Positions 8,316 through 18,268 of a stretch of 64,000 nt of DNA are shown piece by piece. Location: assembly GCA_016721245.1 (NCBI GenBank), contig JADKIQ010000023.1:58482-122481 (forward strand), in the 5' to 3' direction. Positions within the stretch are counted from its first letter, which is position 1, and each line of letters opens with the position of its first letter. The DNA is from Sphingobacteriales bacterium (GTDB lineage: Bacteria > Bacteroidota > Bacteroidia > Chitinophagales > JADIYW01). A program made the position numbers and the translations under genes. Below the pieces are notes generated by a model. That model made no database searches. It was not told where the DNA came from and was given only the letters and a program-made list of their open reading frames with translations.

Positions 8316-9359
8316 TTAATTAGTCTTCGGCTTGTATTTAGATGCTGTCAGGATTTTTTGACCGTCTTTAATAGCAACCAATTGCTTTAATGTCGTTTTT
8401 GGATTTTCCTTCATATAGGATTTTACAATTTGCCAACCCAGCCAGGCGCCCACTCTTCCGGGGCTTTCTTTAGGCATGCCGTAGGTAGTAGGGCCATCTT
8501 TTACATATTTGAATTGCTCGAAATCTGTATTATACAATATGTTTTCATTTAAAAAGAATGCCCATATCTGCGGTTCACTTTCTACGCAAAATTTCCAGTG
8601 CTTCTCGTCGTATTTGATAATATCATTTTCTTTCTTGTCGGGAAGCAAACTCTGTATGAAATATAAAATTTTACCTTCAGCAATCATTTTATCCAATAAG
8701 GTCGATTTGTCATCAGGAGCGGGAATAATATTAGCTGCCAATACATTTGCACAATCTATCGCCATATATTTTTTGTCAAAAGTCGGAATCATAAAAGATG
8801 TTTCCGCAAAGACGGAAGGATAATATATATACTTTGGTCCCAGGTATTTATCTAATGAGATACCAAGAATAGAATCTGTAGCAGTAAAAACAGAATACGA
8901 GAATTCAGAAATACAGGTTACAACTTTTGGTGTTGGCTTTTCAGGAAAGTAACTTTTGTAATTGGCAAATGCTGTTTGTAATTCCTCCTTTAAAAAATCG
9001 AGATTGCCTAATTTATACTCTACCGTATCATACAAACCTTTCATGGCTTTCTTGGTAATGAAATCCTGCATTACATTCAATTGTGTTCCTATGTCACCGG
9101 CTGCAGGAATATTTAATACCTGATTGTAAAATATGTTGTAAAACGTTGGATACTTCTGCTGCAATTTGTCTAAATCAACATCTAATTTATTGGGATCACA
9201 GGCAAATAGTTCTTTCTCAAACCTTATTATATCTACGTTTATTTCTGACTTTTTTACCTCTTTCTCTTTTTCAGGAAGATTGGTTTGGCGGTTACAGGTG
9301 CAGGAAATGATGCCTGTTAAAATAAAAACGAATAAGATTATCTTTTTAAGAGAGTTCAT
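8316..9359 (-). CDS. gldB: Gliding motility lipoprotein GldB
   Basis: GldB is a lipoprotein associated with the gliding / type IX secretion machinery of Bacteroidota. I start it at the ATG at 9359, giving MNSLKKIILFVFILTGIISC with the lipidated Cys at residue 20. A longer in-frame start at 9401 would lie inside the promoter. Family features include DIIRFEKELFACDPNKLDVD at the mature N-terminus and the C-terminal GMPKESPGRVGAWLGWQIVK. About 347 residues, full length. It is divergent from nadE; in my experience nadE and gldB are frequent neighbours in this phylum. No gldC is visible in the window. The T9SS cargo gene at the far end fits with this gene. Confidence 0.88.
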   Translation of the reverse strand: MNSLKKIILFVFILTGIISCTCNRQTNLPEKEKEVKKSEINVDIIRFEKELFACDPNKLDVDLDKLQQKYPTFYNIFYNQVLNIPAAGDIGTQLNVMQDFITKKAMKGLYDTVEYKLGNLDFLKEELQTAFANYKSYFPEKPTPKVVTCISEFSYSVFTATDSILGISLDKYLGPKYIYYPSVFAETSFMIPTFDKKYMAIDCANVLAANIIPAPDDKSTLLDKMIAEGKILYFIQSLLPDKKENDIIKYDEKHWKFCVESEPQIWAFFLNENILYNTDFEQFKYVKDGPTTYGMPKESPGRVGAWLGWQIVKSYMKENPKTTLKQLVAIKDGQKILTASKYKPKTN

Positions 9360-9377
9360 TTTACAAGATTTGTGTTG

Positions 9378-9406
9378 CAAAAATAAGATAAAAAACAGCA
9401 TGTCAA
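9378..9406 (-). promoter_or_regulatory. Promoter of gldB
   Basis: On the minus strand, TTG (9406-9404) and TATTTTTG (9385-9378) are separated by 18 nt, a good fit to the Bacteroidota TTG / TAnnTTTG consensus. The GldB ATG follows 18 nt later, which supports the shorter start. Confidence 0.6.
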
Positions 9407-9441
9407 TATTTATTTAACTTAACTTATTACATTATACTTAG

Positions 9442-9449
9442 TACTTTTG
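9442..9449 (+). promoter_or_regulatory. Candidate -7 box directly before nadE
   Basis: TACTTTTG matches TAnnTTTG and ends 4 nt before the nadE ATG, inside a 7-bp-periodic stretch (ACTTATT, ACATTAT, ACTTAGT, ACTTTTG). No TTG is placed at the usual -33 distance. If active, it predicts a leaderless nadE message. Confidence 0.4.
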
Positions 9450-9453
9450 AATC

Positions 9454-11097
9454 ATGAAAATCGGATTAGCACAGCTTAATTATATGATTGGCGATTTCAA
9501 CGGCAATTTCGAAAAAATGAAATCTGCTATTGAAAAAGGAATCGCCGCCAATGCGGATTTATTATTGTTCAGCGAATTGTCTGTTTGCGGTTATCCTCCG
9601 CGCGATTTCTTAGAATTCCATCATTTTATAAATGAGTGTGAAAATGTTATCCATAAATTAGCTGCGGTTGCCGGCAATAAGATTGCCATTATTGTGGGGG
9701 CTCCTTCAAAAAACCCGACAAAACACGGGAAGGATTTATATAACTCTGCTTATTTTATCGAAGACGGTAAAGTAAAATTTCTGTCACACAAAGCTTTATT
9801 GCCAACGTATGATGTATTTGATGAGTACCGGTATTTTGAACCTAATAAAGAGTTTAATCTGGTAGAATTTAAAGGCAAAAAATTAGCGATTACCGTTTGT
9901 GAAGATATCTGGGATACAGGGGAAACAAATCCCTTGTACAGAATAAATCCGGTAGCGGAGCTGGCAAAACTACAGCCGGATATATTAATCAATCTATCCG
10001 CATCGCCTTTTAATTACAAGCAGGCAGCAAAACGAATTGATGTGGTACGTAGAAATGCTATGCAGTTCAATTTGCCGGTATTTTATTGTAATTGCGTAGG
10101 CGCACAAACAGAATTAATTTTCGACGGTGGTTCTGTGGTGATGAATGCAAAGGGTCGTGTTTTTAAAGAGCTGGATTATTTTCAGGAAGAAGTGTTCTTT
10201 TGTGAACTGGAGGATGTTGAGCAAAATGAAATAAATCATGAATTAGACAAAAATCCAACAAAACTAATACATGATGCATTAGTGTGTGGCGTTCAGAATT
10301 ATTTTCAAAAATTAGGATTTAAAAAAGCTATTTTAGGATTGAGTGGCGGGGTGGATTCGGCATTGGTACTGGTGTTGGCGGTGCGTGCGCTTGGTAAAGA
10401 AAATGTATTGAGTGTGCTGATGCCCTCGCAATTCTCTACGTCACATTCGGTGGATGATAGTTTAAGGCTATTGGAGAATTTAGATTCGCCGCATAAAATT
10501 ATTCCCATTAAAGAAGTGTTTGACGTTTATGATAAAATCCTGCAGCCGCATTTTGAAAATAAACCATTTGATGTGACGGAAGAAAATCTGCAGGCCAGAA
10601 TCCGCGGAAATTATCTGATGGCCTTGAGCAATAAATTCGGATACATCTTATTAAACACCACCAATAAAAGCGAAGCAGCGGTTGGCTACGGAACCTTATA
10701 CGGTGATATGTGCGGCGGTTTAGCTGTACTGGCTGATGTTTACAAAACGCAGATTTATGAAGTGTGTAATTACATTAACAAAGACGAAGAAATTATACCA
10801 ACTCATATCCTGACGAAAGCACCGAGTGCGGAATTGCGTCCCGGGCAAAAGGATTCAGATTCATTGCCGGATTATGATGTGCTGGATAAAGTATTGTTAG
10901 AGTATATCGAACATCATCAGGGACCGGATGAAATAGAACAACTTGGTTTTGATGAAAAATTAATTACCAGAATTTTACGTATGGTGAACCGGAATGAATT
11001 TAAGCGCCATCAAACGCCACCTATTTTACGCGTATCGCCAAAAGCATTTGGCAGCGGGCGAAGATTGCCTATTGTTGGGAAATATCTGGAAAGTTAG
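9454..11097 (+). CDS. nadE: Glutamine-dependent NAD+ synthetase
   Basis: Final step of NAD biosynthesis: deamido-NAD+ + glutamine + ATP to NAD+. The 547-residue protein has an N-terminal nitrilase-type glutaminase domain with the catalytic triad visible as Glu41, Lys113 and Cys149 (ITVCEDIWD). The C-terminal synthetase domain has the PP-loop SGGVDS at 297-302 and the downstream NTTNKSEAAVGYGTLYGD segment. Both domains are complete, so it can use glutamine directly. The next gene starts 6 bp after its stop, so a two-gene operon is likely. Confidence 0.97.
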   Translation: MKIGLAQLNYMIGDFNGNFEKMKSAIEKGIAANADLLLFSELSVCGYPPRDFLEFHHFINECENVIHKLAAVAGNKIAIIVGAPSKNPTKHGKDLYNSAYFIEDGKVKFLSHKALLPTYDVFDEYRYFEPNKEFNLVEFKGKKLAITVCEDIWDTGETNPLYRINPVAELAKLQPDILINLSASPFNYKQAAKRIDVVRRNAMQFNLPVFYCNCVGAQTELIFDGGSVVMNAKGRVFKELDYFQEEVFFCELEDVEQNEINHELDKNPTKLIHDALVCGVQNYFQKLGFKKAILGLSGGVDSALVLVLAVRALGKENVLSVLMPSQFSTSHSVDDSLRLLENLDSPHKIIPIKEVFDVYDKILQPHFENKPFDVTEENLQARIRGNYLMALSNKFGYILLNTTNKSEAAVGYGTLYGDMCGGLAVLADVYKTQIYEVCNYINKDEEIIPTHILTKAPSAELRPGQKDSDSLPDYDVLDKVLLEYIEHHQGPDEIEQLGFDEKLITRILRMVNRNEFKRHQTPPILRVSPKAFGSGRRLPIVGKYLES

Positions 11098-11103
11098 AAC
11101 ATC

Positions 11104-12004
11104 ATGCAAATCAATTTCCTCAGAAATAAAATCATCGATTATCCGTCCGGCTCTGCGCTGGAGTATCGCAACAATATATTGTATGTGGTAGGAGATGATG
11201 TGAATTATATTTTGTGTTTGGATAAGAACTGGAATGAAGTTAATCATCTGAAGTTATTTGAATACGATGGTGTTCGCATTCCAAAACCGGAAAAACCCGA
11301 TTTGGAATGTGCTACGATTATCGGGGATATGTTGTATGTGGTAGGTTCCGGTTCTGTATCGCCTCAGCGAGATGTGGCATTTTTGGTTAATCTTGCGGAA
11401 GAAAAAATAAAGAAAATAAGTACAGCCGCATTTTATTCTATTTTCAGAGACAGAAATCTGATTGCAGAAATGAATATTGAAGGGTTTACTGATTGCAAAG
11501 ACAAATTATTATTTTTTAATCGCGGAAATACACAACAACCTAACCAATTAATTATTACCGATCAGAAAATTTTAAAGAAACAATTTCCGGACAGATTTAA
11601 AGTCATGCCTGTAAAGATTGGCAAACTAAATAATATCAATCTTGGAATTTCCGGTGCTTGTTACGATGAAATAAATGATATTTTATTGCTGACCGCCTCT
11701 GCTGAAGATACCAATAATGCATATGATGACGGTGAGATTATTGGGAGCACAATTGGAATTGTTTATAATGCTTATAAAAAACTAAACGAGCAAGAAATTG
11801 TGATTGATGAGTTAATAGAACTAGATGCAGTACATCCTGTTTTTAAAACAAAAGATAGAATCCATTTGCATTACTAATCAGTCAGAAAAAAAATATACCT
11901 GTACTTTAGTTGCCGATAATGATGACGGGAAATCGGTATTGTTTGAAGTGGAAAATATTATAAAAAGTCATCAGGTAATTGATGCCTTTTTCTTTAGTTC
12001 TTAA
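11104..12004 (+). pseudogene. DUF6929-like protein gene with a single-base frameshift
   Basis: The first frame gives 257 residues (MQINFLRNKIIDYPSGSALE...) and stops at 11875-11877. In the next frame the family-like C-terminus continues without a gap (KIESICITNQSEKKYTCTLV, ADNDDGKS, then a stop at 12002-12004). Removing one A from the AAAA run near 11,857 joins them into a protein of about 299 residues. The repeated strand pattern (ILYVVGDDVNYILCLDKNW, MLYVVGSGS, LLFFNRGN) suggests a beta-propeller-like protein. The DUF6929 label is from memory. Either a sequencing error or a fresh frameshift. It lies 6 bp after nadE. Confidence 0.6.
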
Positions 12005-12013
12005 GTCTGTAAA

Positions 12014-14565
12014 TTATTTTTTATTTTTTGTATCCAGTGCGCTATTAATTACATAAGCGATATGCGCTCTGTGTGCCGGTGTTGCAGGATCACCGCCGGT
12101 ATTTGCTTCCATCCATTTAAGAATACGCTGCACTTCGCCAAATGCTGCTGACTTAGATGTATATGCATACGCAGATTTTGTATCTACCATATTTAGTAAT
12201 CTGCCTACATATTCTTCCTGTAAATTCTGACGGATGGTAGAAACGGAAGCACCTAAATCTTCTGTGAAAATACCGTTTGTTACATCTTTCAGCATGGCAT
12301 TCACACTGTATTTATTGCCATACAATTTAGAATCTGTTAAGTCGCTGCATAACCGTGTTGTTTAGTTGATCTAAAACACCGCGTTGTATGTTTAAAATTC
12401 TGTCGTGAATTTTCGGGTCTTCATTTTCTCTTCTGAAATCATACCCTCTACGTTGCATTTGCAGGTAATGGTGTAAATTTCATTTGGTGTTTTAAAGGCA
12501 TTTTTGAAAAAGCATATTTGAGTTATTGCCTGCATGGCTCTTTTTGATCGTGTAATGGAACCGGTGTAAATGGTTTTGTTGTGAATCTTGTCCCACGAAA
12601 TTTCTGTTTACATATACACCGCCAACATATCTGCTGATTACATTTAAACTACGTGCATAATGGCCGGAAAGAGCAAGATAGCCATTGCGTAATTCATGAT
12701 ATGATTGATCTGGCGTGCTGTATTTTTTAATAATTTAGGCAACGCATCATTCACCATTTTTATATTTCCTATTGCATATCCTATTGCATCATCAGACATA
12801 TCGTAGAAATTTGCTCTCGGGTCAATTCCTCTGCCACCTGAACGCATGTCATCCGCATCATTTTTAAAACGGTTTTCTTTTTTACAGATTCCGCCAGTAT
12901 TTTTTCAAGGCTGTTTTTTCTTCCGCTTCATCCTGAATTTTGTATATCCATATTGAATGGCCCATTTGTCATAAGGACCCGGTTTGATATCAAAAAATAA
13001 ACCTTGTTTGGTTTTATCCGGTGAAATATTCGGTATGGTATAATCCATCACAGAGGCAGTTAAGCCAATAGTAGCGCCCAGTACCGGATCTTGTATCTCC
13101 TGTGGCGTGTGTAATTGCGAAGCAATAAAATTATGATTTAATCCAAACGTATGTCCAACTTCATGCAATACTAAATCATATAAAGCCTGTTTAAAAACTC
13201 ATCTTTATCAATTCTGAGAAATCAAAAGCATTCAGCATTTGCTGTTCCGTATAAAATATTTTGATGCATAGCTTCACCAAAGCACAATTATCATAATTTA
13301 AAGTTGCTTTCCGGTTGCAAATTATCTAAAGCCGCAATATCATAAAGTTTTTCCAAAGGCAATCGGTTTGTCATAAAAATAAATTCCAGCATGATATCTG
13401 CACCGAGAATTTGTCCGGTACGCGGATTTACAAAACTTGGTCCATAACCGCCATAAGGCGGGCGAGGAGACGATGTCCAGCGGATTACATTATAACGGAT
13501 ATCCTGCGCATCCCAGCTTGCCGTATCAGGTTGTTCGTAGCATTCAACCGCATTTTTAAATCCAGCCGTTTCAAAAGCTTCATTCCAGGCAAGTACGGCA
13601 TTTTTAATAATTGGTCTGAATTCTTTAGGTGTGGTATTTTCAATCCACCAAACGATTGGTTTTACTGGTTCTGATAATTTTTCGGTAGGGTTTTTCTTAA
13701 CCAAATTCCAACGGTGAATTAAATCTTTCCATGGCGTCGGACTGGTAGAGGTTTGATCTGTTACTTTTTCCATAAAATAACCTACGCGCGGATCATCATA
13801 TCTTGGTTTAAAATTATTTTGCGGTACTTCAATTAAACTGTGTTGTAATTTTACGGAAAGCTATTTTCCGGATAATTATTAATTGACAGGTATTTGGATT
13901 TTTTGCTGCTTAAGGTTCCCAGTGTAAATGCATCTGCTTTGTCAGTAGGCATTTTAGTTGGTTTTATTTGTGTGAGATTTTCTCCCAGAAATAAATTATC
14001 TGTTTCAATCAGATAGGTTTTCTTTTTAGATTTATCATCCGCAGTTAAAGCAGCGATTTTTTCTGAATAGAAAAGCGGCTGGTTGATATTTGCATTTTCA
14101 GCTTTGCTGAGTTCGGTATTTTTATTAAAATAATAATTGGTGTTTTGTAAGATAAAATCAATTCTGTCAAAATAACTTACAATCTTAAAAACAGAATTGT
14201 CTTTATATCCGCCACGCGCATAACCGGCATCCAAATATGCCATCTAAAACATAAGCAAAATAGATATACTCTTTCCGATTTTATCTTCTGAAATTTCCAG
14301 ATAAGTTTTGCCTGTTGTGGTATCCTGATAGATGTTGAATAAACCAGTATATTTTTACATTTTTCAGTTAACTTCTTTAATCGTTTTAAATTGAGGTTTG
14401 CTGTCTTTTTTTACGGTAGTATCTTTTTACAGCCACTTTTACAGAATCAGTCATTGTTTTTACAACAACTGGTTCCTCTTTTTTCTTTTCTTTTTTAGCA
14501 TATAAAACGGATATTGAAAATAATCCGATAGTTACAAATAGTAGTTTGGGGGCGAAAAACTTCAT
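12014..14565 (-). pseudogene. Secreted zinc-dependent metalloprotease (DUF5117 type), fragmented by indels
   Basis: One gene of about 850 codons, now split into at least five reading frames. The start at 14565 reads MKFFAPKLLFVTIGLFSISV (signal peptide). In-frame pieces then give DAGYARGGYKDNSVFKIVSY, DPRVGYFMEKVTDQ, the fragment KPIVWWIENTTPKEFRPIIK, the zinc site HEVGHTFGLNHNF (HExxHxxGxxH) near 13,165, and a C-terminal helical part ending at 12014. The order and total length match the Bacteroidota zinc-dependent metalloproteases with DUF5117/DUF4953 domains. By hand I count at least ten single-base gains or losses, nearly all in A, T or G runs, with the protein sequence otherwise preserved. 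That favours sequencing error over decay. Role: periplasmic or extracellular proteolysis, substrate unknown. Confidence 0.75.
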
Positions 14566-14604
14566 TTAAATATTGTTTATTTGAACAAAAATACCAAAAA
14601 TATG

Positions 14605-14647
14605 GTGGATTTTAAAAAATAAAAGCCATCCTGATTAGTAGGATGGC
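14605..14647 (-). terminator. Terminator of the HMA-gene transcript
   Basis: GCCATCCT at 14625-14632 pairs with AGGATGGC at 14640-14647. On the minus strand the stem is followed by TTTTATTTTTTAAAA. It closes the metal-handling transcript before the metalloprotease gene begins. Confidence 0.8.
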
Positions 14648-14672
14648 CCGATAAAATATTACAATTTTCTGT

Positions 14673-15008
14673 TTACCGTTCGTATTGACAGCACTGCGGG
14701 AGATTTTTATAGGTATTATCTTCAGTCTTATACTTTTCCGTATCATGGCCGGCTTTTGCTATGTTCTGCTGTATCTGATCAACGGATATTTTAGCCGGAG
14801 CGAATGTCACGGTTAAAATTTGAGTGTCGATATTCCAGACCGCACTTTTTACGCCTTCTGTTTTTGCTGCCTTTTCAATTCTTTTCTTGCAGGATTCACA
14901 GTTGCCATTTACTTTAAATGATGCTTTCGTGGTTTCATCTTTTGCAAAAGTAAGCGTTGTATACAAAGTGAGAAAAGATAGTATCAATATGGAGATTGTC
15001 TTTTTCAT
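14673..15008 (-). CDS. Periplasmic heavy-metal-associated (HMA) domain protein
   Basis: A 111-residue exported protein. A signal peptide (MKKTISILILSFLTLYTTLT, cut near FAK) is followed by one ferredoxin-like HMA domain with the metal-binding loop NGNCESCKKRIEKA, whose CxxC pair (C-E-S-C) replaces the more common MxCxxC. A CCQYER tail adds two further cysteines. Such MerP/CopZ-like proteins shuttle Cu(I), or less often Hg(II) or Zn(II). It is last in a minus-strand run with the Cys-rich lipoprotein, TonB receptor and HYC_CC_PP-like gene, and is followed by a terminator, so it probably carries metal within this system. Confidence 0.9.
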   Translation of the reverse strand: MKKTISILILSFLTLYTTLTFAKDETTKASFKVNGNCESCKKRIEKAAKTEGVKSAVWNIDTQILTVTFAPAKISVDQIQQNIAKAGHDTEKYKTEDNTYKNLPQCCQYER

Positions 15009-15029
15009 AAATTGATTTTAAGAATTGAT

Positions 15030-15440
15030 TTATTTTTTTTCCATTTCCATGTTGCATTTAGAGCATTTCCCCGGTTTGTCGGAGCAAATCTCTTTGTGCA
15101 TCGGGCAGGCATACATCCCAGTTGCTTTCTTCATGTCTTTTTCGCAACATGCTTTCTTTTCACCCATACCATTCATACTTGCCGAGTCTTTCATGCATGC
15201 CGAGGAGTCTTTTTTGCAGCAGGATTTTTCTTCGCCCACTTTGCATTTGTCACAACATTTGTTTTCTGTTGTGCATTTGTCGCTGCACTTATCACAGCAC
15301 TTTTCATCTTTACAGCAACTTGCCTTTTCACATTTTTCGTCACCTTTTTTACAGTTCTTGTTGTGGCATGCTGTAAGGCTAAAGATAGTAGCAGTTATTA
15401 CCATAATAACTACTGCGATTGATTTGATTTGTTTTTTCAT
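15030..15440 (-). CDS. Cysteine-rich lipoprotein with C-terminal heavy-metal-binding domain
   Basis: A 136-residue lipoprotein (signal ending FSLTAC, lipid Cys at residue 25). I count 21 cysteines, most in metallothionein-like clusters (KASCCKDEKCCDKCSDKC, NKCCDKC, EKSCCKK, KKACCEKD). The last part, YACPMHKEICSDKPGKCSKC, is the short heavy-metal-binding domain seen at the N-termini of copper exporters and in CusB-like proteins. The rest is Lys/Glu/Asp-rich. It is likely a membrane-anchored metal sponge or donor on the periplasmic side. It lies between the HMA protein and the TonB receptor genes with short gaps. The repeated CCDKC units may expand or contract between strains. Confidence 0.85.
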   Translation of the reverse strand: MKKQIKSIAVVIMVITATIFSLTACHNKNCKKGDEKCEKASCCKDEKCCDKCSDKCTTENKCCDKCKVGEEKSCCKKDSSACMKDSASMNGMGEKKACCEKDMKKATGMYACPMHKEICSDKPGKCSKCNMEMEKK

Positions 15441-15460
15441 GATTGTTTATTTTAATTTTA

Positions 15461-17648
15461 TCAGTTAATAAATATTCGGAAGCCACCGTAAACAGTTGCA
15501 CCCATGATGGGAGCATATACCTGATAGGTGTCAAAGTAGGAAGTATTTGGTACTCCTAAAATAGGAATTTTTTGACGGTAATTCGTTATGTCTTCACATC
15601 CGGCAAAAAGCTCAGCATGTTTGAAATATTTTAAGATTTGAGCGTTTAATAAAACATAATGAGGAGAATAACGTTTTCCGGCATCGCCTTCAAAACTATT
15701 GGGTAATCTTCTTTTACCGTTAATGCTTGTGTTTACATCAAACTGCCATTGCTGATTAGGCGTTTTGTAGCTCAATGCAATTAATCCTTTATTCAGTGCC
15801 TGTAAAGGTTTTTGCAATAAGACACTATGATAAGTGGTGCGTACATCTTCCAAACGATAGGCTATTTTTACATCTAAACCTTTTAGTGCTTCAAAATTAA
15901 ATTCTACGAGCAGACTATTTGAAAATGATTTTCCATGCAGGTTCGAGATTGTAGCATTTCCATCCGCATTATCTATATCAATTACCGCCTGTTTTAAAAA
16001 GTCAGTTCTGAAAAAATCAACGGATAGATTTCCTTCCCGGTTAAACAAGTTGAATTTTTGTGTCAAAGAAATTCCATAATTCCAGGCTACTTCTTTTGTT
16101 GGATAATCTTTAAAAATGATATTCCTTGAACTCGCCAGTAAGGACTGATTTTCGGTCAAGATATTAGGTGCTCTGAAACCGCTGCCAGCTGCAATCCGTA
16201 ATGTTGTTTTGTCTGTCAGAGAAAACTTCGCATGAATTCTTGGATTAAACTGGAAACCTGCACGTGAATGATAATCGCCGCGAACACCCGTAACAATGGT
16301 TATTTTATTATTCCATTTGAACGTGTATTCTGCGAAGATACCGGGTACAATATCATTTCTGTTAAATTTAAGCGAATCTAATTGCTCATCAATTTTATCG
16401 TAAATAAAATTAGCGCCACCCACTAAAAGATGATTATCATTTTTTACAGTAGTTTGATACAAAACGGTCCCGGTGAAACTTCCCTGTTGTGGTGTTAAAA
16501 TCTTTTGAACCGAAATTGGATTGTTGCTGATGATAAACTCCGGAAAACTGTGTACCAAGACTGTTTTCTTCAGAAAAGATATATCCTGTTTTGGCAAATG
16601 CTTCTACACGCTTCGTATTGATGTTAATATCATACAGAGGCAAAGAATCATTTTGGTGATGATGTAATGATGTTTGTCCTGCAACACGATTTTCACTCAA
16701 TACTTTAATCATGTATTGCCCTTCTACTTTGTCGGCATGATAATTCCAGCGGTTCAGTAGGTTATATTGTTTTAAAACAGGCTGATCTAAAAAACCGTCA
16801 TGGTTCATATCTTGCTTCAAAGGCATAAATGCACCATTTGCCATTAGCATTGTTCCCAACTTAGGATTGATTTTATGATTTAACAACAGGTTGGTTTCAA
16901 CACGACCATTCTGGTTGCCAAACATGTCAAAAAACAATCTTGTTGAATCATTAAAACTACTTTTGAATTCTATGTTCATTGACCCGGAGATACCTTCGTA
17001 GCTGTTTTTGACGGATGGCACACCTTTAGAAACAGCAATGGATTTCATCCAGGGAGCGGGAATGTTGTCTAAGCCGAAAGTAGCAGTTACTCCACGCATA
17101 ACCGGAATACCTTCCAGTAAATTCTGTACGTAAATTCCGCTCAACCCTAGTAATCTGATTTCTTTTGCACCGGTTACCGCATCGCTGTAATTTACATCGG
17201 CAGAAGCATTCGTTTGAAAGCTTTCTGATAAGTTGCAACAGGCTGCTTTTTTCAATTCACCCGCTTCAATCTTTTCTGTTTTGATTGGATTAATGGAAGA
17301 AATAAAATTGGTTTGTCGCTTTCCTTTTATTTTTACTTCACCCAGCTGTATTTCAGGTGCTAGCTGAATATTTACGTCGGTTGGATTGCTTATTAAAATA
17401 GTATCCGTTTGATAGCCTACGTAAGTAATTACGATATAATCCGGTAAACTATCCGGCTTGTCGATGTAAGCTATTCCATATTCATTAGTTGTTGCACCAA
17501 TAGCTGAATGATGCCATTGGATATTAGCCCCGTATAAAAACTCTTTCGTTTTATTATCGGTAACCGTTATTTTTATTTTTTGCTGGCTAAATGCAAATTG
17601 ACTTAAACTAAATACCAATATCAAAAAACCAAAATTTAGTTTTTTCAT
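15461..17648 (-). pseudogene. TonB-dependent receptor, probably for a metal; one frameshift
   Basis: An outer-membrane receptor of about 728 residues, read in two frames. The N-terminal frame (17648 to 16437) has a signal peptide (MKKLNFGFLILVFSLSQFAF), a carboxypeptidase-like repeat domain (VTDNKTKEFLYGANIQWHHS), and a plug with ELKKAACCNLSESFQTNAS, EIRLLGLSGIYVQNLLEGIP and NIPAPWMKSIAVSKGV. The C-terminal barrel continues in another frame (about 16,510 to 15461) and ends QVYAPIMGATVYGGFRIFIN. The frames join near 16,490-16,510 at an AAAAGATTTT stretch by a one-base change. The CC in the plug and the Cys-rich neighbours suggest copper or another soft metal (inference). Possibly intact in the organism. 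Confidence 0.8.
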
Positions 17649-17700
17649 TTTTATAATTAACAGATGAAGAATATTGTTTTTTGAACAATAAAATCACCTG

Positions 17701-18141
17701 CTAACAACGAAAGGTTTGCAATTCAACAGGAGTTGGTTGAAGTAAAGATTGTATCTGGAAAAAATTATCAGGAGCAGGAAGTCCTGAATAATAGCTTTCA
17801 AAAAGTTGTTTGTTGTATTGAAAGAAATAGGCAAGGAAAAATTTTAAACTTATTTGTTTTTCCAATGGTTTTAACTGCATTTTTTTTACAGTAAATCCCT
17901 CTACGGAAAGTTTACTGAAAAATTGTTTATGATCACAGCAGTTTTTGGATTTAGCGATTGCGGGTTTTTCTGTGCAGCATGGTTTTACCTCTTTTTCCAT
18001 CTCACAAGCCGGCTTTGTGAAAAGAGAATAGCTGTGTGTGCTGGAAGTATTACAAATGTGTTCAAAAACGGCAATTCCGTTACCTGCTAAAAAAACAATT
18101 GTAGCAAGCAGCAAAGCAGATATGTTGGTTTTAAACTTCAT
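17701..18141 (-). CDS. Small exported Cys-rich protein, HYC_CC_PP-like
   Basis: I start it at the ATG at 18141 (MKFKTNISALLLATIVFLAG), which gives a good signal peptide; the longer in-frame start adds 16 polar residues before it. The 146-residue product has a His/Cys region (FEHICNTSSTHSYS), two CC pairs (KPCCTEK, KNCCDHK) and a C-terminal proline part (YSGLPAPDNFFQIQSLLQPT), the order that names the HYC_CC_PP family of Bacteroidota. Biochemical function unknown; the cysteines suggest metal binding. It is the first gene of the metal-handling run, 53 bp before the TonB receptor. Confidence 0.75.
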   Translation of the reverse strand: MKFKTNISALLLATIVFLAGNGIAVFEHICNTSSTHSYSLFTKPACEMEKEVKPCCTEKPAIAKSKNCCDHKQFFSKLSVEGFTVKKMQLKPLEKQISLKFFLAYFFQYNKQLFESYYSGLPAPDNFFQIQSLLQPTPVELQTFRC

Positions 18142-18268
18142 TGCGAAATAGTATTCAAAATTAGCTTCAATAATTGAATAATGTGGCACAAATTTGTTTA
18201 TATATAGTTAAAATTATTTTTTCGAATATTAGCATGGTTTAAATCAGATTGATTAAGTTTGATACAAA

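Noticed and set aside
15012..15468. Plus-strand open frames rich in Phe, His and Cys opposite the Cys-rich lipoprotein
   Set aside because: They are antisense shadows produced by the repeated Cys and Lys codons on the minus strand. The minus-strand product has a proper lipoprotein signal and domain.
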